64,000 nt of DNA from Brachyhypopomus gauderio (taxonomy: Eukaryota > Chordata > Actinopteri > Gymnotiformes > Hypopomidae), in the NCBI RefSeq assembly GCF_052324685.1, contig NW_027506903.1, positions 510,897-574,896 of the forward strand, read 5' to 3'. The notes under the pieces were generated by a model. The model searched no databases, was not told the DNA's origin, and saw only the letters and a program-made list of their open reading frames with translations. Positions 33,942 through 46,100 of the stretch are shown here, piece after piece; within the stretch, counting starts at the first letter, position 1, and each line of letters starts with the position of its first letter. The translations under genes and the position numbers were made by a program.

Positions 33942-34611
33942 TTCGGCAATTCCCAAAATGTTTGATTACATGTTTTAAAAGAACTCGTCAGTTTCTCCTC
34001 CCCAAGTGAAAAATATAACTGTAAAATAACCAAAGCATAAATAAATATGGAAAGCACATTTATACCAAATCCAGACATATGCATAGAACTAAACCTAAAG
34101 CATTTTTTTCTTTTATGCAATTAGTCTGATCTCATGCAAATATCTCATTAATCAAGGCCCTAAACCTGTCTTGTACACGAGTGCTATGGCATTTATGGTC
34201 TAAATTATAGCCATGATTTTTTTTTCATTACAAAACCTAAATAAGGATTAATTATATAATAAAAATATTTTCCCTGAATCAACATAAAAGATTAGCTCAA
34301 TATAAAAGATTCTAAAAGATGCTTTCCGTTTTCCCAACTTTTTTTCGTTGCACTGGTCAGCATTATGCAAGCGTCTCTTTGTCCGCGAGAATCCCCCCTA
34401 CAACACCTCCCCTCTACCATTAAAGAAACGCTTTGTCACTTTCTCTCGGTGGCGGCGTTATGCCACTCACGGAGTCTGTCGCTTTTGTGTTGCCCGCTCC
34501 CGGAACATTCTGTTCGACAACTTTAAGCGAGACATGGACTACCGGAACACGTACGTGCTTGGGAAGTTGCAGTGAAGGTTCCTAAAGGCTCCAAGGAAGA
34601 GGCATTCATGA

Positions 34612-34614
<3 letters not shown>

Positions 34615-34674
<60 letters not shown>

Positions 34675-34695
34675 GAGAGAGAGAGAGAGAGAGTT
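34615..34695 (+). repeat. Compound (GT)n(GA)n microsatellite
   Basis: GT run to about 34641, then GA runs interrupted once by atga. Confidence 0.9.
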
Positions 34696-35169
34696 GCCTT
34701 GACACATTGAAGTTTTCTAAAACACGCAAGGTCAACTCTAGGGCAAATCGAATAAATGAATGAACGATAAAGGGGGAAATGAATTTTACGATATTTGGAA
34801 GTCTTCAGGTATCCTATATTTCCCTGTGAAGTACGTGGATAGCCTATGCAGTTTTGAACTTGCCCTCTCCAATTATCCCATATTTGAGTCATATTTGTCT
34901 AAAATTACAATTCTGCATGAATGGAACTCCTAATCTACTGGTTTAAGATGCACGGGGCATTTAAATAATGTTTTATAGACTGAAAGGTCCGATTACTTGC
35001 CAGTACGTCTCCCAGTCATTGTTCTTCTTATTTATTGCGCACTTGTTGTTTAAGTGTCGAGGATCTATGTTTAAAATATAGGCTACGGTACATGCAATTA
35101 CACAAATGACCCCTTTGATAATCGCAATCTGAAAAAAAACATGTGGTGATAGGTTGCAAGGATGCAGAG

Positions 35170-35171
<2 letters not shown>

Positions 35172-35265
<94 letters not shown>

Positions 35266-35271
35266 AATAGA

Positions 35272-35327
<56 letters not shown>

Positions 35328-35332
35328 TCTTA
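35172..35332 (+). repeat. Long (GA)n microsatellite with AAAT interruptions
   Basis: About 160 bp of purine-only strand, broken only by occasional gaaatagag variants. Confidence 0.95.
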
Positions 35333-36330
35333 TAAGAAAAGGCATTTTCTCCAGAATTGCACAAATCTAATTGCGCTCGTCTTCTGTGGCTGCCCGTCCT
35401 CGTGCGCAGAAGTCATCTAATTTTAGTTCAGGCTGGAATGTAACCGCGGAGCTCCAAAGTCGTCGACTTTAGCGTGAGTAACTGTATCAGCGAAGGGGTA
35501 TTGTAATTTTGTCCTTCTTGCCACCCGTAACAAAAGGGGTAAACTGCACAATGATCCACCAGGATACTTGTGGGAATTTGCAGCCAGTTAAGTGGAGGTG
35601 GTTTTTCTTTTGTTTTTTGTTTTGATTTTTGTTTTGTTTCTTGTTTTTGTTTTAGACAGGTTTTGTCACTATTCCTCTTATTAACATAAGGGTTTTAAAG
35701 GGGTTTGATTATGGACTTGTCCAAAAATCCCAATTTACTATTGATCACTAAGGTAAAGTCCAATAACACATGTGCCTACTTTGGAGAGGAAACTGTTTGC
35801 ATATTCTTCAGGTTTTACCCACTGAATATAATGTTGTTGAACACTTCAGATTTCACAGCATTACATCAATTTCGACCTGTTAGGTGCTATTGGGGCGATT
35901 AATGGAAAGATGTTTGTTCATATCAGATTAAAGAAAGCCGACAAAGGTATAAGTAATGTGATATACAAATGAATTAAACCTGAGCAGCTGAAACAACTTT
36001 GTGATGTTATGGGTCTAGGAGGCCATATTAACATTTCACAAAAATGTACGTTACACATTAGTTACAAACAGAATAAAATGCCAAACGAACACTCAAATGA
36101 ACTGATACAATGCAGGCCTTAACCACAATATGAGAGTTCTGGACCCAAACGAAGGCCGATGAATGGATTATTATTCGTTCAGTCCTGCAGAGCATCAACT
36201 ACGGATTCTAGAAGTAGGAGCCATGGAGAGAGAAAGAGAGAGAGAGTGAGCTGATAGCAGGAAGGATATGTTGGAGGTGTATGAGGGATCTGCCAAGGGA
36301 AGTTATTATCCACTTATTATTTGATTATTA

Positions 36331-36332
<2 letters not shown>

Positions 36333-36372
<40 letters not shown>
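36333..36372 (+). repeat. (TC)n microsatellite
   Basis: About 20 TC units. Confidence 0.9.
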
Positions 36373-36374
<2 letters not shown>

Positions 36375-36738
36375 TGTCTCTCCATTTTGCTGTTGCTCTC
36401 TCTGATATACAATCACTACAAAGATGTGGTTGTTAGTGGCCTTTGTCCCTTTCATCTTTGCTTTGAACAATGCATTTCATTGTACAAGAGACAGATAGAA
36501 GGAGGGAGCTGGACAGAGAGAGAGAGATGGACAGAGAGAGAGATGGACAGAGAGAGGAGAGAACGTAGCAGAAAACCCCGTCCTGTAACTGAGGCGAGCC
36601 CAGAGAGATTATTCCTGATTCATTAAATATGATTTGAGTCATTACCCACTGATGAGAATCTGAAGAAAGAAAGAGAAAAAGAAGGGAGGGGGGGTGAAGA
36701 AGAGAAACATGTGTGTAAGCAAGTGTCATCTCCTTTAG

Positions 36739-36742
<4 letters not shown>

Positions 36743-36795
<53 letters not shown>

Positions 36796-36822
36796 GCACA
36801 CACACACACACACACACACACA
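36743..36822 (+). repeat. (CA)n microsatellite
   Basis: About 40 CA units with one CGCG interruption near 36793. Confidence 0.9.
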
Positions 36823-37308
36823 GAAAAGGCAAAAGAAGAAAAGAAATACATCTCCATGTGTGCTTACATTTCTAGCAAGAAACACAGAGGCAGGAAAGAG
36901 AGGGCGAAGCAGGTATCCTGGGAACTCGGAGTAAATGACTTTTCTCGTTTACTTAAAACCCTCTTATCCACTCGTTGTAGCCAGAAACAAATGTGCTGTG
37001 TGTGTGTGTGTGTGTGAGGCAGCTCCTGTGTAAAGCGATAGGCTTTGCTTTTAAAATGCATCAGATAAACACACTTTGGCAGGTGTGTCTGCTTCTTGAA
37101 CAGCACGGTTTGCAGCACAGTGGTGACATTCAGTTCCGAGGTTTTAAAGATTCCCAAGCACAAAAGGGCTGGTTGGAAACTGCATTAGGGTCTGCTGATT
37201 AGAAAATGTTTACGTCTCATTTATAATTACTTATTCTTAATCTAGATTAAATATGGAACACGTTACATAAGTAGCTCATGCGATCCATCTTCACATTTTT
37301 TAAAAAAG

Positions 37309-40300
37309 ATGTCATCAGCAACACCCACCTTCTCCCATGGCTCCGCCCACCAAAAGGTGTGCCACTCCCAGACGCAGACCGATGCTTTAAAACCACTGCT
37401 GAGAGGCGGAGGCCACAGGCGTGAGGTGCTGCGCCACCCTCGACGTGTGCTGTCCAAGGATGGGCGGAGCAACGTGAGCATCGAGCACGTGAGTGGGCGG
37501 GGCACAATGTACCTGCGTGACCCCTGGACCACGTTCGTGGACATGCAGTGGAGGTACAAACTGGTTTTCTTCAGCGCCACCTTCGTGGGCACCTGGTTCA
37601 CCTTTGGCGTGCTGTGGTACCTGCTGGCCATGCTGCACGGAGACCTGCTGGGTAAGCAGCCCCAGACCGCACATCACCTGCGCGGGTGTCAACACTGAAG
37701 CCGAGCGTTGTCCATCTAGCAAACTGGGCAATTGCGGAGATGTCGGCCAAACAGGATTCACTGCCTTACTTCATTTCAATGAGCAACGTGATGTACAGTG
37801 AAGGCAAACCGAATCTGAAAGTCTTTCTGGACTCTGTAGTCCAGTGGTGATTGTAGTTAAAAAGACTTCTGGGTAAGGGGCGGGAACAACAGGGAGTGAA
37901 GCAGAGGTCACTGTGAGGTGGCAGTACAGTCATGGGAACGATGGAGAGAAGGATGATAGTAGATCATGGACAGTCTTTTCTGCACATTGGGTAACAGAAC
38001 TACCCAAGTTACCCAAGAGCGTTAACACGAGTCAAAGAGAGGCACTGTCAGTTCTGATTGGTCTGTGTGTGTGTTGTCTTCCTGCCTGTGTTTCATGTGC
38101 ATGGCCTCCCCTGTAGAGTTTGATCCTCCGGGCAACCACACGTTGTGCGTGATGCAGATGCAGACCCTGACGGGAGCGTTCCTCTTCTCCCTGGAGACGC
38201 AGACGACCATCGGCTACGGCTTCCGCTGCATCACGGAGGAGTGTCCGTCCGCCATATTGCTCCTCATCATCCAGCTCCTCATTACCACAGCCATGGAGAT
38301 CTTCATCACCGGGACCTTCCTCGCCAAGGTGCGGCAACTTCGAATAAACGGATTCGTCTGTGCTAGTGACTGCACGGCATCCAAGGCACTGGCACACATG
38401 CTCCACAGATCCGAGATTTTTGGTGTGTGCCTGCTCGTGCAACTTCGAGCCTCTGTGTGCTACATTTACCCATGATGCACTTCCCTGTGTCACACTGCAG
38501 AGACGTGTGCATGGGTCTTTGCAGAAGTATAGGCCGACCTCAAGAGCGTGTGATAGGTCAAGTGTGTATAAAAAAAAGGCAGCAGGTCCTGCAATGTCGT
38601 GCTAAGGCCTGCAAGGCTGGTGGTAGCAGTGCTTTGAGGAGTTCTCTCTTTTCTTGTTCTATCTTTCTGTCTCTCTTTCTGTAACCTGCTTCCTTCTCTT
38701 TCTCCCCTGTTTCATCTCTTTCTCTGCTCCTTCTCTCTCACCTCCAGGTGGCCCGGCCAAAGAAGCGTGGCGAGACGGTCCGATTCAGCCAGCACGCTGT
38801 GATAGCCAGTCATGACGGCCGGCCCTGTCTCATGATCAGAGTGGCCAATATGCGCAAAAGCCTCCTGTTGGGTTGCCAGGTAACTGGAGACAGTCCTCCA
38901 TCACCACCACATGGTCCCTGTGTTACGTTTACAGGATGGGGGGTGGTGGTGGTTTGTTACCAAGAGGTCAGTTGGATGTGTTGTTGGCAGGCACATGGGA
39001 AGATGTTGTGGGGGGCATTGTTAAAAGAACAAACCAGTAAATATCTGAAGACTCATGGACAAACATTTTAATTTTGTTCTTCAACCACTAATGTAAATAA
39101 TGCTGTGATAAACTGCAGTTATTCATGCTTAATATTGCAAACATATTCTGACTGACTCGTGAAATTGCATTGCATGATTTCATGGAAACGTTTAGCCAAA
39201 ATGGCCAAACTTTTGGAAACAGCACGTTCACAGCAGTTTTGCACTTTTAGTGATTTGCTAACAATAAAAATAGAAATTATGTATATCTTACTTATTAAAC
39301 ATATACCAATATGTTTTGGTTCTACAAATACTGATTCACGATGGTTTCTCTACATACACTATATTGCCAAAAGTATACACTCACCTTCCTTGTCTCACAT
39401 ATGATCTTAAGTGACATCCCATTCCTAATACATAGGGTTCAATATGACGTTGGTCCACCCTTTGCAGCTAGAATTGCTTCAACTCTTCTGGGAAGGCTGT
39501 TCACAAGGTTTAGTGTATTTATGGGGATTTTTGACTATTCTTAAAGAAACGCATTTGTGAGGTCACATACAGATGTTGGATGAGAAGGCCTGGCTCTCAG
39601 TCTCCACTCTAATTAATCCCAAAGGTGTTCTACTAGGTTGAGGTCAGGCCTCTATGCAAGCACATCAAGTTCATCCACACTAGACTCTGCCATCCATGTC
39701 TCTTTATGGGCCTTGCTTGCTTGTCATGTTGGAAGAGGACGGGGCCAGCTCCAAACTGTTTGCACATAATTGGGAGCATGGAATTGTCCAAAATGTTTTG
39801 GTATGTTGAAGCATTCAGAGTTTCTTTCACTGGAAATAAGGGACCAAGCTCCTGAAAAACAACCCCACACCATAATCCCCCCTCCATCAAACTTTACACT
39901 TGGCACAATATATTCATTTACATTTTATGGCATTTGGCAGACGCCCTTATCCAGAGCGACTTACATTTTATCTCACTTTTACACAAGTGAGCAATTGAGG
40001 GTCTTGCTCAGGGGCACCTCAGTCATGGCCTCAGGTCTGGGAATCGAACCCACGACCCTCCGGTCACAAGACCAGTTCCCTAAACGCCAGGCCATCACTG
40101 CCCTACATTCAGACAAGTACCATTCTCCTGGCAACTGCCAAACCAAGACTAGTCTATTGAATTAATCACTGCAGTGAATGCGCGTCCACTGCTTTAGAGT
40201 CCACACCACTGAATCCAACGCTTTGGATTGCACTTGGTGATGTTTGGTTTGGATGCAACTGCTCGACCATTGATACACATTCCACGAAGCTCTCTGCGCA

Positions 40301-41245
40301 CTTTTCTTGAGCTAATCTGAAGGGCACATGAAGTTTGGATGTCTGTAGTGATCGACTCTGCACAAAGTTGCCGACCTCTTCGCACTATGCGCTTCAGCAT
40401 CTGCTGACCCCGCTCCGTCAGTTTACGTGGAGTTGCTGTCATTCCAAAACACTTCCATTTTCTTATAATACAGCTGACAGTTGAGTGTGGAATATTTAGG
40501 AGCGGGGAAATTTTTTGCACAGATGGCATCCTATCACAGTTCCACGCTGGAACTCACTGAGCTCCTGGGAGCGATCCGTTCTTTCACAAATGTTTGTAAA
40601 AACAGTCTGCATGCCTAGGTGCTTAATTTTACACACCTGTGGCCATGGAAGTGACTGGAACACCTGATTTTGATCATTTGAATGGGTGAGCGAATACTTT
40701 TGGCAATGTTGTGTATGTTTCCATGGGAAACCTGAGCGTTACCTGAGAAAACACCCAACAGCCTTTTTTTGCTTTCTCATTTGAAAGTGTGGACATGGCT
40801 TTTGTCTCCTCAACAAAAAAATGTAATAATTTAAATATATTTTTTCCTACAATCATAGAACCAGTTCATACACAATGCATGTTTGAGTTGCATGTTTTTA
40901 GTTATCTCTGAGTGTAGGACACTACAGCCTCAGTACAACACTTCTGGCTTAGAATTAGAAAGAGTGGGTTAGAATTAGAGTACTGATCCAGCAACCATGT
41001 TTTTTGAATGGTCCCCATATATGGTTTGGTACGTACATGTGTGTGTAACGCCTTGCATAGGTGACAGGAAAGCTGCTGCAGCCGTATGTGTCTAAGGAGG
41101 GTGAGACGGTTCGTCTGGACCAGAGGAACGTCACCTTCAGCGTGGACACATCCACAGAGAGCCCCTTCCTCATCCTCCCTCTTACCTTCTACCACACCAT
41201 CGATAACGACAGTCCTCTTCAAGCATGGGCTGCCAAAGGTGTTTC

Positions 41246-41286
<41 letters not shown>

Positions 41287-41739
41287 AATAACTTGGAGAG
41301 ACTCTTTGACTCCGTCTTTGACTCCGGCCCTGTCTCTTTCTCAGGTGGTGAATGGATGGACCCCGAGCTGGCGAACTTTGAGCTTCTGGTGATGATGAGC
41401 TCCACGGTGGAACCCACCTCTGCCACCTGCCAAGTTCGCACCTCCTACCTCCCCAACGAGATCCTGTGGGGTTACGAGTTCCCGCCCATCGTTTCTCTGT
41501 CTCCAATGGGAAAGTATGTCGCGGACCTCGCCTACTTCGACAAGGCTGTCAAGGCCAAGACCCCGCCCCTCTTTGGCCAGGCTCCACCCACTGGCCAGCA
41601 GAGTTACCAGGGGAGTGGATCGGTGGAGGGAGCGGACACGGAGAAGACGCAGTTGGAGCAAAGTTATCGGGATGGAGGGGAGGAGAGAGAGAGAGGGAGA
41701 AACAGTAGTCCTTTCAGCGTTCGAATCAGCAACGTTTAG
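37309..41739 (+). CDS. kcnj10: Inward-rectifier K+ channel, Kir4.1 type, five coding exons, 419 aa
   Basis: Kir4.1 is the plasma-membrane channel for K+ buffering in glia and transporting epithelia. Exons: 37309-37651, 38117-38328, 38748-38879, 41061-41238, 41345-41739, all phase-matched GT-AG. In order it shows: cytosolic N-terminus with [10 protein letters not shown]; slide helix and M1 ([20 protein letters not shown]); pore helix and selectivity filter TIGYG (145-149); M2 ending [11 protein letters not shown]; the ARPKKR membrane-proximal basic cluster; then the cytosolic beta domain with [17 protein letters not shown]. The C-terminus SVRISNV is the Kir4.1 PDZ-binding tail, which favours kcnj10 over kcnj15/16. 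A WMDPELAN stretch near the fifth exon start and a linker with EREREGR-like composition make it about 40 residues longer than human. Mammalian KCNJ10 has an uninterrupted coding sequence, so the four introns are notable. Proximity to ncstn agrees with human 1q23. Confidence 0.92.
39357..40713 (-). mobile_element. Tc1-like transposon (copy 2) in kcnj10 intron 3, decayed transposase, SINE inside
   Basis: Terminal inverted repeats cactatattgccaaaagtat and, at the other end, cgaatacttttggcaatg-ttgtg lie between TA target duplications (39355-39356, 40714-40715). The minus-strand remnant encodes the paired HTH DNA-binding region ([36 protein letters not shown]) and the C-terminal DDE part ([27 protein letters not shown]). 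Frameshifts and the SINE at 39913-40108 disable it. Confidence 0.92.
39913..40108 (-). mobile_element. tRNA-derived V-SINE nested in the Tc1 copy
   Basis: Reverse orientation: tail (ttacattttatggcatttgg), then the complement of a B box (gggaatcgaacccacgacc), ending at ccatcactgccctac. attca occurs at both edges and is the likely target duplication. The Tc1 sequence resumes as gacaagtaccattctcctgg. Confidence 0.88.
41249..41282 (+). repeat. (GT)n microsatellite in last kcnj10 intron
   Basis: About 17 GT units, starting 10 bp after the donor of kcnj10 exon 4. Confidence 0.9.
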
Positions 41740-42149
41740 GGCACACGCGCACATGCTCGCACAACGCACAAGCACAAACAGTGCCACACACAGATAGAAC
41801 AAAGTCAATGGGTTACACAAAGCTGACGTACTGATTTCAGTCGCAGTGTGAAGGAGATACAATGGCTTTAATGTCAGTGACATTATCATTGTAAGCTGCA
41901 CTGTAGAGTTTTCCAAAATGAGGCTCTGGAAAGTTTGGTAACCTACTAAAACCACTGGATTCTGTAGACACTAGAAACTGCATTTAATTTTGTTGTATGA
42001 ACTTTATAACAAACTTAAACCTTGTCTCTATAAGAAGGTAATAATGAGACAATAGCTCCCTCTAGTGGCAATACTGCCATAAACCACCGTGTCTAGAAAC
42101 TGCGCTGGACCATCAGTGAATATGCTGTTCAATCACTTTTGCTGTAGAC

Positions 42150-42417
42150 CAGGGGTACTCAACTGGCGGACCGCGGTCCGGATCCGGACCCGAACGCAGT
42201 CCTGTCCGGACCCAATCTCATTCCTGATTAACTGGATACGGACCAAAAAAAATCGGAGCATTTATTTCAGGGCTATTAAAAAAACACTCCGTCACGAGTG
42301 TTACGTTTGCCACCCCCGCTCAACAACTTACGTTCGCCCCCCCCCCGCTGCACCGGACCTCAGGTCACAGGTATCTGCCAAAATTGGACCGCGGACAAAT
42401 TTAGTTGAGTACCCCTG
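42150..42417. mobile_element. Non-autonomous hAT-like element
   Basis: Perfect inverted termini CAGGGGTACTCAACT and AGTTGAGTACCCCTG, with sub-terminal ggaccgcgg/ccgcggtcc repeats. The interior contains the reversed gaacgtaagttgttg plus poly-G module seen at 16.9, 22.2 and 63.9 kb. No clean target duplication could be read. Confidence 0.75.
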
Positions 42418-43466
42418 ACTGTTATGAGCTGTCTGAAATACTAATATTGTGTTTATAAACATGTGTCTATTGAAAATGTAATTGACAATAATGATGATGA
42501 TTATAAAAATGACTAAATTCAGTCGAAGGCAATCGTACATTAATGGGTTTCTTTCTAGCCAAACAGGAACACAAGGAACACACCCAATTCCAATCCAATT
42601 AATTAAGTTTCTTGATTATTTTTATTCATAGCATTCGTTTTTTTTTCATTTGTCCAGAGCTCTAGAAACTCTCATGAGCGTCATTGCTACAGATTAATAC
42701 TCAGAGTACCTACGTGGAAAGTCATGTGATTTGTGTTTTGTAAGGCAAATGAAACTGAGGCCTTACATACGATCTAAAAATATAAGTGAGAAAAGTCATG
42801 TATTTGGACTGTATTAAATGTAATAATAATTACGTATGAGCTTTCATACATAAATGTAGCTCAATGTGCTTCACAAGATTAAGACACAAAAATAAGTCTA
42901 TCCACATGCACATGAATACGATAATGCAAATACAAATCAAAACATATCTAATAATATGTAGCAATATGCAGCCAAAACAAAAATGTAACATGAAATACAA
43001 TACAATTAATGAAAAGTAATAGCTATAATAGTGTTAGAAATAAATATTTCAGAGAAATAATAAAAGAAACCAAGGGTAAAATGAAACAATAATACAAATA
43101 AAACGACAGCACTTTATTAAAATATGTTTTCTGACATGTTATCTCAAAATGATGTGCTGATGCCAGTCTAATGACATCAAATAACTCATTCCATTTCTTG
43201 GTAACCTTTGACACTTTAAGCAAGTTTGTATTTCTGGGTCATACTGTCCTTTACGCCACACATCTGTTTAATGCTTTTAAAACCAGATGCATGCCACACC
43301 CCTGTTATGCAATTTGGCCACGCCCATGTCACGCCCTCTGGCAGGTTCTGCCTCACCGGTCTATTGATTACAAGCCAACTAAAGGGAATTACCTGAACCC
43401 TTTAAAGCTGTATTGTGTTTAGACTCATGGCCAACACTCATGTACCTTTTTGACTGGAGTCTGTTT

Positions 43467-43468
<2 letters not shown>

Positions 43469-43511
<43 letters not shown>
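43469..43511 (+). repeat. (GT)n microsatellite
   Basis: About 21 GT units. Confidence 0.9.
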
Positions 43512-43512
<1 letters not shown>

Positions 43513-45250
43513 TGGTGCCTATCTCTGAAATCCCTGTTTGCTCCTGTTTGACCTTGTTTCTCCAGTAAATATTTCTAATTCTCGCTTTCTGTCATTAGCT
43601 GGTTACACATACTCTGTATTTAAAGGGACAGCACAGCAGTGTGATGTATTCACGCTTGTGTGTCTCTGTTAACACCGTGGCTGCAGAATTCTGGGCAAGT
43701 TTATTAATCGGCGTTTCTTAGCAACCCAGAAAGCAATTACAATACTCAAGTAATGAGAAATATTTATCAACTTACCATCATGCAGACTAATTGAATTTAA
43801 CTTGAGCAATGTTCATCCATCAGTAGGCAAAATGAGTAGGCTAATACTTATCAGTGTGTGCTTTTAAACCAGATTCCAAATCAGAAAGTATGCACAAATC
43901 GCACAATACAGGTATTCCTGTATTTTATTTCTATTAACTTTGGGACCAATGAGAATTTGTTTTATCATTATGTTTAAAGAAATTCCTATTCATCCATCAA
44001 TTGTCTATGCAGTCAATACAATTTTGCTGGATGAATAGAAATCCACACAACACCACCCCCCCCCCCCCCCCTCCAGCCCGAGTTGCTCTCAAGGACTCTC
44101 TGGTCCTGCAGGTGTATAGGGGCCCAGGACGGGAGCGAGGAACCGATCCTCTTAGACCAGCCCAGTGGATCTAAAGGGGAAGGACCATGGTCAGGTTTAC
44201 TAAAGGTCAGGTTTACTAGTGGTTTCAATTCTGGGTCAACAATATTAATCATAATTTAAATATGTGGTTCCATAATGGGCAAGTGAAGGACATAGCTTTC
44301 TGTGATCCATGTGAGTGAGAACTATTTCCATCTACACATCATTTCAACTACATCTACAAAACTAGTGAAAGCTGTTTAGATTAACCAGTGTAGCACAAAT
44401 TGCTGAGAGAGATGGGCAGCTTTGAGCAGATCATGACCAGAAACAAACATTTTGTTTAGTTTCAAACCTCCGAATAAATACACACTGACACCGCTCTCAA
44501 ATCCATGACAGCAGTATATACGTTTCCGAATTCACCTAGAGGGACAAATGTCCAGGAAGCAGGTCACGACTGTGTGGAGGTAGTGTAGCAGCTGGTGTTC
44601 TGAACTTGTGTTTTGAATATGCTTTCTGAATAAAACGCACTTATAGAGACCATCTCAGCAAGTCTACATTGTCTCTGAATAAGAGAGAGAGGATTCCGTG
44701 TACATGCTCCACCGTTTAAATATGATCTTACATCTTCAAGATGTTTCATGATGCTTTCAGGACAGATTTAACTTATTTTAACACCCCGACTCATATCAGT
44801 GACACTTCAGTGACAAATCAATACAGCTTTGAATCGGTATACATTTTTAATTTTCATACCTTATTCTGTACAGTCCTATGAACTGATCAGGATTTGGTTG
44901 CTGCTTTTTATGTGCATTCCATTCACTATTATTATTATTATTATAACACCAACAACAAATAGTCTGCGTTATATTGAAATCGTTTAAAGGGGTATAAATC
45001 AAATATTCCGTTTTCCCCCAAAGCATCATAAAATAAATGTAATCTTTAAATGCAAGTATTGCATTGAACTACGCTGAACGGGGGTTTCCTGAACGGGGAA
45101 ACAGCGTGGCTACCGCTGGCTTGTTTCAAATTAAGCTTGTCGACTGATATTTCTGAGGCAACTGAAAGTGGCAAATATATTTATAATCTATAACCCTAAT
45201 TATATTCAGACACACATTGTCAATTGTTACTCTTTCTTCCATTTTTTCTT

Positions 45251-45283
45251 ACTTTGCTAGTAATTCTTAATTACTAGCAAAGT
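45251..45283. repeat. Perfect 15-bp inverted repeat with 3-nt loop
   Basis: actttgctagtaatt, loop ctt, aattactagcaaagt. Confidence 0.9.
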
Positions 45284-46044
45284 AATTCTTTCTTTGGGTT
45301 GTCATTTTCACGTTGATAATTCATAAACGTCCATTACCTTATGTGAATGAGAGATTCATTAGCTAGCCCACCATGGATATTAAAAGCGCTTCAATTAAAT
45401 CAAAGAGCAAGATACATATAGCCATAGCAACGCAGATTTGTCTCGAGTAGCTTATATAAACAATTATAACACTGCACTGATCTGCACTGTATGCTATTGT
45501 AATTTACGGTTTTTAAATGTAATTCCTTTTCTGTATATAAAGTGAAATAGACTAATAGTACTAAAATGTAGTCAGATTGTAGAAAACTGTATTCTGTTTA
45601 CTGAGACTACAACAACCGCTGTAGTCTCAGCACTCTTGGAAATCGATGCAAAACGCGCCCTCTCGTGGACAATTTGAGAAATGTCACACAGTGGACATTT
45701 TTCGTCCATTAGGAAATTGAGTTTTAAGAGGCACCAATTATTGGAGTTTGGCAAAAACAAACAGACCTATAGCTTACCCGGCATTTCTGGCCTCTTACAG
45801 TTAACTTAGCACATAATTTTAACACGCAAATAGGGAAATGTACTTCATAGCGACAGACGCCAAACAAATAAGCTTAAGTAAAATTTACATAACCGTAAAA
45901 GATTATATATATAATTCAAATTCAATTCACCTATCTGAACAAGGCCATGAGGAAGAATATTTTATATTTATATATATATAAAGCACAGCATTTAGCTAAA
46001 CTATTTTTATTCAGTCTCAGAAAACCAAGGGCATTGAAAGAAAT

Positions 46045-46055
46045 TCGTCCATCCG

Positions 46056-46088
<33 letters not shown>

Positions 46089-46100
46089 CCATCTATCCAT
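46045..46100 (+). repeat. (CCAT)n tetranucleotide repeat
   Basis: About 13 units with CCGT and CTAT variants. Confidence 0.9.

Larger units (their letters stand above)
31141..37308. other. Intergenic DNA rich in simple repeats
   Basis: No convincing coding exon in 6.2 kb. Open frames here mostly cross GT, GA or TTC tracts. 33285-33370 resembles a dispersed repeat (ttattgtcatagcacagtaa) but was not classified. 34348-34575 has an open plus frame of 75 codons with no recognisable motif. Confidence 0.4.

Noticed and set aside
35028-35370. Ser/Leu-rich and Arg/Glu-rich frames on both strands
   Set aside because: Direct translation of a (GA)n microsatellite.
46045-46100. CRISPR-like spaced repeat
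   Set aside because: It is a simple CCAT tetranucleotide run without spacers, in a eukaryotic genome.
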